64,000 nucleotides of DNA, taken from assembly GCF_947499845.1 (NCBI RefSeq), contig NZ_CANMPM010000011.1, positions 42,862 to 106,861 on the forward strand, given 5' to 3'. Shown here piece after piece: positions 8,793 to 17,413 of this stretch (the first letter of the stretch is position 1; each line of letters starts with the position of its first letter). Made by a program: the position numbers and the translations under genes. The DNA comes from an uncultured Pseudokineococcus sp. (GTDB lineage: Bacteria > Actinomycetota > Actinomycetes > Actinomycetales > Quadrisphaeraceae). Below the pieces are notes generated by a model. The model did no database searches. It was not told where the DNA came from and saw nothing but the letters and a program-made list of their open reading frames with translations.

Positions 8793-9563
8793 TCACGCCC
8801 CGGCGAGGAGGCGGGCGAGGTGACGCAGCATCTCCGCCGGCTGCGCGAGCACCCGGGCGTCGACCTGCAGCACGACCCACCCGAGCGTCCGGAGCCGGTT
8901 GTGCCGCGCGAGGTCCAGCGAGTGCTGCCGCGGGTCGCGGTGGTGGGCGCCGTCGTGCTCGAGGGCCACGCGCCGGTGGGGCCACGCCAGGTCGAGACGC
9001 GCGACGAAGGCTCCGTCGGCGTCGCGGACCTCGTGCTGCGGGACGGGCGGCGGGAGCCCCGCGTCGATGACGAGCAGCCGCAGCGCCGTCTCCCGCGGGG
9101 ACTCCGCGAGCGGGTCCAGCCGCTCGACGAGGCGGGCCGCCCGTGCGGCACCCCGGGCGCCCGCCTGCCGGTCGCGCTGCGCGCGGACGTCGTCCCGGGT
9201 CAGCGACCAGCGGTGGGCGAGGGCCTCGGCGGCCCCGAGGGCCCGGACGTCGGGGTGCAGGACCCTCAGCAGGTCGACGGCCGTGCGCGCCGGTGACGTC
9301 GCCCACCCGAGCTCCGTGCGCACCTGCTCGTCGCGCTCGAGCCGGCACTCCCGGACGAGCAGTCCCGGGCGCGAGCGCGGGGCGGGTCGAGGAGCGACGA
9401 CGACGACGTCGTCGTCCGCCCCCGCCTCGTGCACGCCGAGCGCCCAGGCGGCGGAGAGCTCGGACAGGACGGCGGGGCGGCGGAGGCCGGCGAGCAGGTG
9501 ACGGGCCCGCTCGCCGTGGTCGGCCGGGTCGTCGCCGGCGACCCGGTAGACGCCACGACCCAT
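8793..9563 (-). CDS. DUF559-family (Vsr-like nuclease fold) protein, main reading frame
   Basis: A 256-residue reading frame. The N-terminal half is the AbiEi/DUF559-associated region (GVYRVAGDDPADHGERARHL, SPARTAVDLLRVL). The C-terminal half is the DUF559 domain with the nuclease-like set: Asp in ARLDLAWPHRR, then LEHDGAHHRD (ExDGxxH), then LARHNRLRTLGW. The family is related to PD-(D/E)xK and Vsr endonucleases; its biological role is not established. The MGRGVYR start lies inside the usual fold: the missing N-terminus is found in another frame at 9564–9673, so the gene looks frameshifted or contains a sequence error. Repeats of one family flank it on both sides. Confidence 0.7.
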   Translation of the reverse strand: MGRGVYRVAGDDPADHGERARHLLAGLRRPAVLSELSAAWALGVHEAGADDDVVVVAPRPAPRSRPGLLVRECRLERDEQVRTELGWATSPARTAVDLLRVLHPDVRALGAAEALAHRWSLTRDDVRAQRDRQAGARGAARAARLVERLDPLAESPRETALRLLVIDAGLPPPVPQHEVRDADGAFVARLDLAWPHRRVALEHDGAHHRDPRQHSLDLARHNRLRTLGWVVLQVDARVLAQPAEMLRHLARLLAGA

Positions 9564-9673
9564 TCGCCGGAGCCCGGGCCCATGAGCTGGTCGCGGGTGA
9601 CGCGGGGGTCGAGGCGCCGCCGCAGCACGGGCCGGCCGCGCAGGTCGGCGGGGACGACAGGGCGCTTCGGCAC
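9564..9673 (-). pseudogene. Out-of-frame N-terminal part of the DUF559 gene
   Basis: Reading from GTG at 9673 gives VPKRPVVPADLRGRPVLRRR then LDPRVTRDQLMGPG, the kind of N-terminus expected just before the GRGVYR block in DUF559 proteins. This frame then goes wrong (SGEWVVAST), while the frame one nucleotide away reads LRRMGRGVYRVAG. A single-base change within about 9564–9585 would join them into a protein of about 293 residues. Whether the lesion is biological or a sequencing error cannot be told from one sequence. Confidence 0.6.
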
Positions 9674-9730
9674 CTCGGGAGAGTGCCCCGACGCCGCACG
9701 TCCTCGCTCGAGCCCTGTGGACGACACCAC

Positions 9731-9817
9731 GGGACCGACGAACGGCGGCTCCCCACCGCCTGAGAGGCGTCGTCCGTCGGTCTCGTCGGCGGCGTCCCGC
9801 GATTCGTCGGTCTCGTC
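9731..9817. repeat. Inverted-repeat cluster, GAGACCGACGA family, 5' side of DUF559 gene 1
   Basis: Three more copies: GGGACCGACGAACGGCGG forward at 9731, and reverse-oriented copies at about 9767–9786 and 9802–9817. The last runs into the stop codon of the neighbouring GH13 gene. With the cluster at 8699–8790, six copies bracket the DUF559 gene. Confidence 0.8.
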
Positions 9818-11165
9818 AGCCCGCGAGCACCGCCCACCCGTGCGGCGGCAGGACGACGCGGTCGCCGTCGAGCCGCGCGCCGTCACCGGCGAGGACCTCG
9901 CGGGCGCCGGGGGCCTCGAGCGCGACCTCCTCGTCCTCCAGCGAGAGGGCCAGGAGCAGGCGCTCGCCACCGCCGGACGGGTCCTCCGAGGCGACGACGA
10001 GGCGGCGGTTCTCCACCGAGACGACCGACGGGCGCGCGGTGTGCAGCCACCGGTGGCGACGGCGCAGCGCGACGAGCTCCTGGTGGCGGTGGAAGACGGG
10101 CAGGCCGACGGGCGAGAGGTCCTCCGGCGCCGCGGGGAAGGACGGGCGGACGTCGTCGTCGCCGCCCTCGCGGTCCTCCTTGACCCCGCGGTAGCCGTGC
10201 TCGTCGCCGTAGTAGACCGACGGCGTCCCGCCCGTGCCCATGAGGACGACGAGGGCGTGCGCGAGGTGCCGCTCGTCGGACAGCCGGCTGGCGATGCGCG
10301 TGACGTCGTGGTTGCCGACGAAGGTCTGCGGCGTGAAGGCGTCGAGGAACTCGGCGTGCCGGCCGAGGGCGTGGCTCAGCTCCCAGAGGTTGCCCTCCTC
10401 GAGGCTCGACCACACCGCCTTCCACAGCTCGTACTGCGTGACGGCGTCGAGGTGGCCCTCGCGGACCACGCCCGCGTAGTCGCCGTGGATGACCTCGCCG
10501 AGCAGGTACGCGTCGGGGTGGCGCTCGCGGACGCGGTCGGCCACCTGCGCCCAGAACGCCGTCGGGACGGCGTAGGCGGCGTCGAGGCGCCAGCCGTCCA
10601 CGCCGCGGTCGAGCCAGTGGGACATGACCTCGGCGACGTGGTCGACGACGGCGGGGGAGGAGTGGTCGAGCGCGACGAGGTGGTGGTGGCCCTCGAAGTC
10701 GTCGTAGTCGGGCTCGACGCCCGGCTGCCACCCGCCTTCGGGCCAGCGCAGGCGGAACCACGACGCCGTCGACGCCGAGGGGCCCTGCTCGATCACCTGC
10801 CGGAAGGCCCAGTGGTCGCGGCCCACGTGGTTGAAGACGCCGTCGAGCAGCACCCGCACGCCCTTCTCGCGCGCCGCTCCGAGCAGCGCGTCGAGGTCGG
10901 CGTCGTCGCCGAGGCGGGGGTCGACGCGGAGGTGGTCGACCGTGTCGTACCCGTGCGTCTGCGAGGCGAAGACGGGCCCGAGCAGCAGGCCGTTGGCGCC
11001 GAGCGCGAGGAGGTGGTCGAGCCACCCGACGAGGTGCGGCAGCCGGTGGACGACGGGCCTCTGCGGGTCGCCCTCCTTCTCGGCCCCGACGAAGCCGAGG
11101 GGGTAGACGTGCCAGAAGACGGCGTCCCGCACCCAGGCGGGACCCTCGACGCGCGCGGTGCTCAT
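9816..11165 (-). CDS. GH13 alpha-amylase-family glycosidase
   Basis: A 449-residue single-domain-plus-cap GH13 enzyme without signal peptide. The catalytic blocks are all present: DGVFNHVG (region I), DGWRLDAAY with the nucleophile Asp near residue 195, LLGEVIHGDY with the acid/base Glu, and FVGNHDVTRIASRL with the transition-state Asp. The C-terminus is a short beta domain. It probably cleaves or transfers alpha-1,4/1,6-glucosyl bonds on cytoplasmic maltodextrins. Start: ATG at 11165 behind GGGAGGGTGGGGCC. A second GH13 enzyme lies at 12843–14633, with a flavoprotein gene in between, all on the same strand. Confidence 0.88.
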   Translation of the reverse strand: MSTARVEGPAWVRDAVFWHVYPLGFVGAEKEGDPQRPVVHRLPHLVGWLDHLLALGANGLLLGPVFASQTHGYDTVDHLRVDPRLGDDADLDALLGAAREKGVRVLLDGVFNHVGRDHWAFRQVIEQGPSASTASWFRLRWPEGGWQPGVEPDYDDFEGHHHLVALDHSSPAVVDHVAEVMSHWLDRGVDGWRLDAAYAVPTAFWAQVADRVRERHPDAYLLGEVIHGDYAGVVREGHLDAVTQYELWKAVWSSLEEGNLWELSHALGRHAEFLDAFTPQTFVGNHDVTRIASRLSDERHLAHALVVLMGTGGTPSVYYGDEHGYRGVKEDREGGDDDVRPSFPAAPEDLSPVGLPVFHRHQELVALRRRHRWLHTARPSVVSVENRRLVVASEDPSGGGERLLLALSLEDEEVALEAPGAREVLAGDGARLDGDRVVLPPHGWAVLAG

Positions 11166-11222
11166 GGCCCCACCCTCCCGCACGGCGGGGGCGCCCCGCG
11201 CGCTCGCGGGACGCGCCCCCAC

Positions 11223-11330
11223 GGGGGCGAGTCGTCGCCTGCTCGCCCCTGGGGACGGCCGCCGGGGGGCGAGTCGTCGCCTGTTCGCCCTCCGGGGGCG
11301 CGGGTGGGGCGAGTCGTCGCCGGTCCGCCC
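11223..11330. repeat. Three-copy ~41-bp tandem array, GCGAGTCGTCGCC core
   Basis: The core GCGAGTCGTCGCC starts at 11227, 11269 and 11309 (spacing 42 and 40). Each core is bounded by short inverted arms (GGGCGA ... TCGCCC), with more divergent linker between units. It fills the gap between two minus-strand genes. A period of about 41 is not a multiple of 3, so the array is not a protein repeat. Arrays with different sequence but the same period occur at 15919, 39125 and 44924. Confidence 0.85.
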
Positions 11331-11337
11331 TCGGGCG

Positions 11338-12795
11338 TCAGCCGGTGGCGCCCTGGTCGGCGTGCTCGTACGACGTCGGGGCCGAGGAGAGCAGGTGGCG
11401 CGCCGCCGCCCCGATGACGGCGCTGTACGTCGGGTAGGCGTACTCGACCCGGGCGAGGGTGGCGACGTCGACGCCCGCGGCCATCGCCGTCGTCACCGCC
11501 TGCACCACCTCGACGGCGCTCTCGCCGACGGCGTGCGCCCCCAGCAGCTGCTCGCGCCGGCTGTCGGCGACGAGCTTGAGGAAGCCGCGGGTGCGGTCGT
11601 CGATGACGGGGCGCTCCATCTGCGCGAAGGGCACGAGCGCGACGACGCAGCCCGGGTCGCGCTCGCGGGCCTGCGCCTCGGTGAGGCCGACGTCGGCGTA
11701 GTCGGGGTCGGTGAAGCCGCCCGCCGGCAGCAGCTCGTGGCGGCGGCTGCGGCGCGGCCCGAGGACGGCGTTGACGGCGGCGTCCTCGGCCTCGCGGTGC
11801 GCGGCCTGCACGAGCATCGACTCCTGGTTGGCGTCGCCGACGGCGTAGACGTGCTCGACGTTGGTCCGCAGGTGCTCGTCCACGGGGATGCCGCGCCCGG
11901 TGTGCTCGACGCCGGCGGCCTCGAGGCCCAGGCCGTCGAGGGAGGCGGGCCAGCCGGTGCTCATGAGCACGGCGTCGAAGACCTCGGAGCGCTCCTCCCC
12001 GCCGTCGTGCTCGCCGTCCGTCCAGGTCAGCCGTACCCCCTCGCCGTCGCGCTCGAGCGAGGAGACGCCCGCGAGGCCGGTCCGCACCCGCACGCCCTGC
12101 TCGACGAAGGCGCGCTGGACGGCGGCGGAGACGTCCGCGTCGGTCTGGGCGAGGATCCGCGGCGCCACCTCGAGGAGCGTGACCTCGCTGCCGAGGGCGT
12201 CGAAGACCGTGACGAGCTGCGCGCCGGTGTTGCCCGCGCCGATGACGGCGAGGCGCCGGGGCACGGCGGGCAGGTCGAGCACCTCCTCGGGCAGGACGGC
12301 GAGCTCCGCGCCCGGGATCGGCAGGCGCCGCGACCGCCCGCCGACGGCGACGACCACCGACCGGGCCCGGAGCCGGCGTCCCGAGCCCTCGAGCTCGACC
12401 TCGTGCGGGCCGGTGAAGCGGGCCCGCCCCTCGAGGACGAGGTCGACGCCGGCGGCGGCGAGCTTCTCCGGCTCGGCCTTGGCCTCCTGCACCCGCTCGA
12501 TCGTCGCCCGGACCCGCGCGACGGTCCGCGTCCAGTCGACGGGCTGCTCGGTGACGGCGAGCCCGTAGTCGCCGGCCTGGCGCACCTCGCGGACGAGCCG
12601 CGCCGTCTTCGCGAGCACGCGCGTCGGCACGCAGCCGGTGTTGACGCACGTGCCGCCGGTGCGCCTCGCCTCGACGAGCGCCGTCCGGGCGCCCAGCCCC
12701 GCGGCCCGCAGGCCGGCGGCGGTCCCGGCGGGGCCGCCGCCGATGACGAGGACGTCGTACTCGGGCGTCTCGGGCTGCCGGTTCTCCTCGCTCAC
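11338..12795 (-). CDS. Flavoprotein disulfide reductase family protein (dihydrolipoamide dehydrogenase/MerA-like)
   Basis: A 485-residue class-I pyridine nucleotide-disulfide oxidoreductase. FAD Rossmann motif VLVIGGGPAGTAAGLRAA at about residue 15, redox pair GGTCVNTGCVPTR (CxxxxC), NAD(P) motif VIGAGNTGAQLV, second FAD motif VYAVGDAN, and a dimerisation domain. At the usual active-site His-Glu position near the C-terminus the sequence is EYAYPTYSAVI, so the catalytic His is absent. That pattern occurs in quinone-reductase-like members rather than true lipoamide dehydrogenases, so the electron acceptor is open. Start: GTG at 12795. It lies between two GH13 genes on the same strand. Confidence 0.85.
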   Translation of the reverse strand: MSEENRQPETPEYDVLVIGGGPAGTAAGLRAAGLGARTALVEARRTGGTCVNTGCVPTRVLAKTARLVREVRQAGDYGLAVTEQPVDWTRTVARVRATIERVQEAKAEPEKLAAAGVDLVLEGRARFTGPHEVELEGSGRRLRARSVVVAVGGRSRRLPIPGAELAVLPEEVLDLPAVPRRLAVIGAGNTGAQLVTVFDALGSEVTLLEVAPRILAQTDADVSAAVQRAFVEQGVRVRTGLAGVSSLERDGEGVRLTWTDGEHDGGEERSEVFDAVLMSTGWPASLDGLGLEAAGVEHTGRGIPVDEHLRTNVEHVYAVGDANQESMLVQAAHREAEDAAVNAVLGPRRSRRHELLPAGGFTDPDYADVGLTEAQARERDPGCVVALVPFAQMERPVIDDRTRGFLKLVADSRREQLLGAHAVGESAVEVVQAVTTAMAAGVDVATLARVEYAYPTYSAVIGAAARHLLSSAPTSYEHADQGATG

Positions 12796-12842
12796 GAAGC
12801 CATGGTCGGGCGACGGGTGCGGGGACGCCCGCCGGGCCCTCC

Positions 12843-14633
12843 TCAGCTCCGCGCGTCGCCCTCGACGACCACCCAGGCGCCGGCGTCCCCCGGCAGGACG
12901 CCGTCCTCGACCGGCGCTGAGGCCACGAGCACCCGGGCGCCCGCCGGCAGCGCGACCGGCCCGGCGCCGAGGTTGACCCACGCCTGCACGTCGGTGCCCT
13001 CGCGGGCGAGCGCCAGGACGTCGGGCGACGGCGTCTCCAGCCACCGCATCGGCCCGGCGGGCGCGAGGTGCTCGCGCCGCAGGGCGAGGAGCCGGCGGTA
13101 GAGCGAGAGGGTGGACGTCGGGTCGCCGTCCTGGGCCGCCGCCGTCAGCGGCCCCCACCCGGCGGGCTGGGGCAGGTGCGGCTCCGCGGCGGGCGACCCG
13201 TCGGCGCGCCTCGCGGGGGAGAAGCCGAAGGGCGGCGCGTCGCCCGACCACGGCAGGGGCACCCGCGAGCCGTCGCGGCCCGGGTCGGTGCCGCCGGAGC
13301 GCCGGTAGATGGGGTCGGAGCGGCGCTCGGCCGGGATGTCCTCGACCTCCTCGAGCCCCAGCTCCTCGCCGAGGTAGACGTAGAGGACCCCGGGCAGCGC
13401 CGCCGTCAGCACGACGGCGGCGCGGGCGCGGCGCCGTCCGAGGTCCAGGTCGGGCTCCTCGGTGGGCCAGCGCGCCCGCTCGGTCTCGTTCGTGCCCTTC
13501 TCGGGGAACTGGGTCCGGGCGTAGCGCGTGGCCTGGCGGACGACGTCGTGGTTCGTCAGCACCCAGGCGCAGGGGGCGCCGGTCAGCTCGGCCATGGCGA
13601 GCGAGCGGTCGACGACGTCGCGCCACGGCCGGGCCCGGAACGCCACGTGCAGGGGCTCGAACTCGAAGGCGGTGTGCAGCTCGTCGGGGCGCAGGTAGAG
13701 CGGGAGCCGCTCGGCGCGCCGGGCGGGCCACGCCTCGGCGACGAAGACCCGCGGCGGGTCGTAGGCGTCGGCGAGCGCCCGCCACTCGCGCCAGACGTCG
13801 TGGACCTCGTCCTGGTCCCAGCCCGGGTGCTCCTCGGTGCGCCGGTCGCGGCCCGCGGCGTCGGGCAGGCCGGGCGCCTTGACGAGGCCGTGCGCGACGT
13901 CGACGCGGAAGCCGTCGACCCCGCGGTCGAACCAGAAGCGCAGGACGTCGAGCATCTCGTCCGCGACCTCGCGGTTCGACCAGTCGAGGTCGGGCTGCTC
14001 GGGCGCGAACATGTGGAGGTACCAGTCGCCGGGCTCGCCGGTCGCCGGGTCGGTCGTCCGGGTCCACGCCGGGCCCCGGAAGCAGCTCTCCCAGTCGTTG
14101 GGCGGCTCGGCGCCGTCCGCCCCGCGCCCGGGCCGGAAGAGGTAGCGCGCGCGGGCGGCCTCGTCGCCGGCGAGGGCCGCGCGGAACCACGCGTGCTGGT
14201 CGCTCGTGTGGTTCGGGACGACGTCGAGCAGCACCCTCATGCCCAGCGCGTGCGCCTCGCGGACCAGCGCCTCGGCGTCCTCGAGCGAGCCGTACCGCGG
14301 GTCGACGCTCCGGTAGTCGGCGACGTCGTAGCCGGCGTCGACCATCGGCGAGGCGTACCAGGGGTTCACCCACACGGCGTCGACGCCGAGGTCGCGCAGG
14401 TGCGGCAGCCGGGAGCGCAGCCCCGCCACGTCGCCGACGCCGTCGCCGTCGCCGTCGGCGAAGGACCGCAGGACCACCTGGTAGACGACGGCCGTCCGCC
14501 ACCACGCGCGGCCGGCGTCGGCCGGCACGTCGAGGGGCGCGACGCCGTCGAGGGCCGGGTCGGCGGGGTCCGGCTCGGGGGTGCGCGCGTCCGGGCTGCG
14601 CGGCTCGAGGGGGCGCTGGGTCACGGGCGCCAT
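12843..14633 (-). CDS. GH13 oligo-1,6-/alpha-glucosidase
   Basis: A 596-residue GH13 enzyme of the oligo-1,6-glucosidase/trehalose synthase type. After a Pro-rich leader the barrel starts with WWRTAVVYQVVLRSFADGDG (with a Ca-binding-like DGDGDGVGD). Catalytic blocks: DVVPNHTSDQHAWF, DGFRVDVAHGL (nucleophile Asp), VFVAEAWPAR (acid/base Glu) and LTNHDVVR (Asp). GVLYVYLGEELGL is typical of this group. It would release glucose from the non-reducing ends of short alpha-glucans and so complements the GH13 enzyme at 9816. ATG at 14633 was chosen; a GTG two codons upstream is equally open, and neither has a clear ribosome-binding site. Confidence 0.87.
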   Translation of the reverse strand: MAPVTQRPLEPRSPDARTPEPDPADPALDGVAPLDVPADAGRAWWRTAVVYQVVLRSFADGDGDGVGDVAGLRSRLPHLRDLGVDAVWVNPWYASPMVDAGYDVADYRSVDPRYGSLEDAEALVREAHALGMRVLLDVVPNHTSDQHAWFRAALAGDEAARARYLFRPGRGADGAEPPNDWESCFRGPAWTRTTDPATGEPGDWYLHMFAPEQPDLDWSNREVADEMLDVLRFWFDRGVDGFRVDVAHGLVKAPGLPDAAGRDRRTEEHPGWDQDEVHDVWREWRALADAYDPPRVFVAEAWPARRAERLPLYLRPDELHTAFEFEPLHVAFRARPWRDVVDRSLAMAELTGAPCAWVLTNHDVVRQATRYARTQFPEKGTNETERARWPTEEPDLDLGRRRARAAVVLTAALPGVLYVYLGEELGLEEVEDIPAERRSDPIYRRSGGTDPGRDGSRVPLPWSGDAPPFGFSPARRADGSPAAEPHLPQPAGWGPLTAAAQDGDPTSTLSLYRRLLALRREHLAPAGPMRWLETPSPDVLALAREGTDVQAWVNLGAGPVALPAGARVLVASAPVEDGVLPGDAGAWVVVEGDARS

Positions 14634-14749
14634 CGTCACCCAGGCGCCGCGCGGTCTCGACCGCGCCTCGGCGGCGGGCCCGCGGTCCGGCGGCGCGCCG
14701 GGTGGGAGCCGGGTGGAACAGGAGGAGGCCCGGCGTCGCTGGGCGACCC

Positions 14750-15904
14750 GTGACCACGACGACGACCACGCCCGACCTCGGCGCCCGCTGGGCCGGCGAC
14801 CCCGGCGCCGACCGCGCGCCCACGCCCGTCCGCACGCCTCCGGAGGGCGCGCACGCCCTCGTCGTCGGGGCGACGGGCATCACCGGCTCGGCGCTCGTGC
14901 GCCAGCTGCTCGACGCCGGCTGGCGGACGACGGGGCTCTCGCGCCGCCGCCCCGCCGACGACCGCGCGGCGCACGTCGCCGCCGACCTCACCTCGCGGGC
15001 CTCGCTCGAGGAGGCGCTGGCCGACGTGCGGCCGACCCACGTGTTCGTCGGCGCCTGGGCGCGGCAGGAGACGGAGGCGGAGAACATCCGCGTCAACGGC
15101 GGGATGGTGCGCGACCTCCTGGCCGTGCTCGGCCCGCAGGGCTCGGTGCGGCACGTCGCGCTCGTGACCGGCCTCAAGCACTACCTCGGCCCCTTCGAGG
15201 CCTACGGCCAGGGCGAGATGCCGGACACGCCCTTCCTCGAGGACGCCGAGCGGCTCCCGGTCGACAACTTCTACTACGCGCAGGAGGACCAGCTCTTCGC
15301 CGCGGCCGACGCCCACGGGTTCTCCTGGAGCGTCCACCGCTCGCACACCGTCGTCGGCCACGCCGTCGGGAACGCCATGAACATGGCGGCGACGCTGGGC
15401 GCGTACGCCGGGATCCAGCGCCGGCTCGGGCGCCCCTTCGTCTTCCCCGGCTCCCGGGCGCAGTGGGACGGCGTCGTCGACGTCACCGACGCCGACCTCC
15501 TCGCCGACCACCAGCTGTGGGCGGCGACGACGCCGGGAGCGGCGGACACCGCCTTCAACGTCGTCGACGGCGACGTCGTCCGCTGGCGCCGCCTGTGGCC
15601 CCGGCTCGCCGAGCACCTCGGCGTCGAGCCGCAGGGCCCCGGGGAGGAGCCGCAGCCGCTCGAGCAGCAGATGGCCGGGGCCGAGGGCGTCTGGGCCGAC
15701 CTCGTCGCCGAGCACGGCCTCGCGGAGCCCGACCTGGCGCGTGTCGCCTCCTGGTGGCACACCGACGCCGACCTCGGGCGCCCCTTCGAGGTCGTCGCCG
15801 ACATGACCCGCAGCCGCCTCCTCGGCTACACGGGATGGGTGAGCACCGAGCGGGCGCTGCTGCGCCAAGTCGACGCCTACCGCGCGGAGCGCCTCGTCCC
15901 CTGA
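14750..15904 (+). CDS. SDR-family NAD(P)-dependent oxidoreductase (PRISE-like)
   Basis: About 384 residues with an N-terminal dinucleotide-binding motif (ALVVGATGITGSALVRQLL), a long insertion-containing substrate domain, and segments typical of progesterone-5-beta-reductase/iridoid synthase-like SDRs: VTGLKHYLGPF, VDNFYYAQEDQLF and WSVHRSHTVVGHAVGNAMN. In that family the Lys and Tyr of GLKHYLGPF and FYYAQED are the catalytic pair. Likely reduces an enone or keto substrate; the actual one is unknown. Start uncertain: GTG at 14750 or GTG at 14702. Confidence 0.8.
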   Translation: MTTTTTTPDLGARWAGDPGADRAPTPVRTPPEGAHALVVGATGITGSALVRQLLDAGWRTTGLSRRRPADDRAAHVAADLTSRASLEEALADVRPTHVFVGAWARQETEAENIRVNGGMVRDLLAVLGPQGSVRHVALVTGLKHYLGPFEAYGQGEMPDTPFLEDAERLPVDNFYYAQEDQLFAAADAHGFSWSVHRSHTVVGHAVGNAMNMAATLGAYAGIQRRLGRPFVFPGSRAQWDGVVDVTDADLLADHQLWAATTPGAADTAFNVVDGDVVRWRRLWPRLAEHLGVEPQGPGEEPQPLEQQMAGAEGVWADLVAEHGLAEPDLARVASWWHTDADLGRPFEVVADMTRSRLLGYTGWVSTERALLRQVDAYRAERLVP

Positions 15905-15918
15905 GCTCCGCGCCCCCG

Positions 15919-16109
15919 GTGCGAAGGAGGCGTCACCTTCGCGTCTGGGCGTCCTCCCGGGGTGAAGGAGACGTCACCTTCGCGTCTGGGCGCCCTCTCG
16001 GGGTGAAGGAGGCGTCACCTTCGCGTCTGGGCGCCCTCGTGGGATGAAGGGGGCGTCACCTTCGCGTCTGGGCGCCCTCCCGGCGTGAAGGGGGCGTCAC
16101 CTCCGCGCC
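15919..16109. repeat. Five-copy ~41-bp tandem array, GTGAAGGAGGCGTCACC core
   Basis: Units begin near 15919, 15962, 16003, 16043 and 16085 (spacing 40–43). The core GTGAAGGAGGCGTCACCTTC has two alternative dyads: G(C/T)GAAGG pairing with CCTTCGC, and GGTGA pairing with TCACC. The linker is TGGGCGCCCTC-like. The same core, with a different linker, forms a six-copy array at 39125. It lies between two plus-strand genes (15904 and 16162). Confidence 0.9.
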
Positions 16110-16161
16110 GCGGGTCGACCCCGGGCGGGCGGGACGACGGCGCCCGGGTGACGATCGGGCG

Positions 16162-17397
16162 GTGCCCCTCCTGCCCGCCCCGCCGACCGACCGGGACGGC
16201 GTCGTCGCCTACGTCGCCGAGCACCTGTCCCACCTCACGTGCGACGAGCCGGCCGCCTACGGGACGTCGAGCACCCGCGGCGGGCAGGCCGCGGCGGACG
16301 CGGCGCTCGCCGCGCTTGACCTCACCGGGTACGCGCGGCGGCGCAGCGTCGTCGCCCCCGAGAGCGGTCGCGGCGCCACCCGGCTGAGCCCCTACATCCG
16401 GCACGGGCTGCTCCCGCTGCCCGAGGTCTGGGACGCCGCGGCGGACGCCCCGGCGAAGGACCGCCAGCGCTTCCGCGACGAGCTGCAGTGGCAGGAGTAC
16501 AGCCGCCACCTCTACGCCCGGGTGGGCCGCGAGCTGCGCGAGCCGCTGCGCGCCGGGTCGCCCGTCCCCGCGCCGGGCGCCCCGCCCGCCGACGCGGGCC
16601 TGCAGCGGGACCCGTGGCCCGAGCGGATGGCGTGCATGGCCGCGACGACGGGCGAGCTCCACGAGCAGGGCTGGCTCGTCAACCAGACCCGCATGTGGAT
16701 GGCCTCGCAGTGGGCGGTGCGCGCCGGCGCGGACTGGCGCGACGGTCGTGACGAGATGTACCGACACCTCCTCGACGGCTCGCCCTTCGCCAACGGCCTC
16801 GGGTGGCAGTGGACCGCCGGCACGGCCACGGGGAAGGTCTACGGGTTCAGCCGCTGGCAGGTGGAGAAGCGGGCGCCGCAGCTGTGCCGCTCGTGCGCCC
16901 TGCGCGACGCCTGCCCCGTGCAGGACTGGCCGGAGGCGCAGTCGGGGGCACGCCTCGAGGGCCCGCCCGGCCTGTCCGGCGGCCCGACCGACGCCGGACC
17001 GCGGCGTCCCGAGGTCACCGGCGAGCCCGAGGCCGTGTGGCTCACGGCCGAGTCGCTCGGCGACGCCGACCCCGCGCTCGCCGCCCACCCCGACCTGCCG
17101 GCCGTCTTCGTCCTCGACGAGCCCCTGCTCGCCCGCCTGCGGCTGTCGGGCAAGCGCCTGGTCTTCCTCGTCGAGACCCTCGCCGAGCTCGGCGCTCAGG
17201 TGCACCTCGGCGACCCCGTCGAGGAGCTGGCGGGGCGCCCGCTCGCGACGACGTGGACCTTCGCGCCCGGCTGGAAGCGCCGCTCGGCGCGGCTCGACGT
17301 CGTCGCGCTCCACCCGTGGCCGTGGCTGCGCCGCCCCGGCTCGAGGTCCCTGCGCTCCTTCTCGGCGTGGGTGCGGTCCGCGCCCGGCCGCGGGTGA
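16162..17397 (+). CDS. Photolyase/cryptochrome-like protein with FAD domain first and antenna-like domain last
   Basis: A 411-residue protein. The FAD-binding photolyase domain is N-terminal ([18 protein letters not shown] about residue 75; [19 protein letters not shown] about 105; [20 protein letters not shown] about 175; [20 protein letters not shown] about 205), followed by a Cys cluster [12 protein letters not shown]. The C-terminus (about 290–411) resembles the alpha/beta antenna domain that is N-terminal in ordinary photolyases ([37 protein letters not shown]). The order is thus swapped. Related FAD-domain proteins with such Cys-rich ends are known but uncharacterised; light-driven DNA repair or signalling is inferred. 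Followed 17 nt later by a DUF2256 protein. GTG start at 16162. Confidence 0.82.
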   Translation: MPLLPAPPTDRDGVVAYVAEHLSHLTCDEPAAYGTSSTRGGQAAADAALAALDLTGYARRRSVVAPESGRGATRLSPYIRHGLLPLPEVWDAAADAPAKDRQRFRDELQWQEYSRHLYARVGRELREPLRAGSPVPAPGAPPADAGLQRDPWPERMACMAATTGELHEQGWLVNQTRMWMASQWAVRAGADWRDGRDEMYRHLLDGSPFANGLGWQWTAGTATGKVYGFSRWQVEKRAPQLCRSCALRDACPVQDWPEAQSGARLEGPPGLSGGPTDAGPRRPEVTGEPEAVWLTAESLGDADPALAAHPDLPAVFVLDEPLLARLRLSGKRLVFLVETLAELGAQVHLGDPVEELAGRPLATTWTFAPGWKRRSARLDVVALHPWPWLRRPGSRSLRSFSAWVRSAPGRG

Positions 17398-17413
17398 GGC
17401 GCCCGGTGGCGCC

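Noticed and set aside
4016..9070. Very long open frame on the plus strand (over 1600 codons) and similar long frames, e.g. minus 51972–55436
   Set aside because: They lie opposite or across well-supported genes, are Arg/Ala/Gly/Pro-rich without domains, and are a known effect of extreme GC content in antisense frames.
9816..14633. A trehalose or glycogen operon made of the two GH13 genes
   Set aside because: The genes are separated by a flavoprotein gene and a repeat array, and no TreY, TreZ, TreS–Mak or Glg partner is visible.
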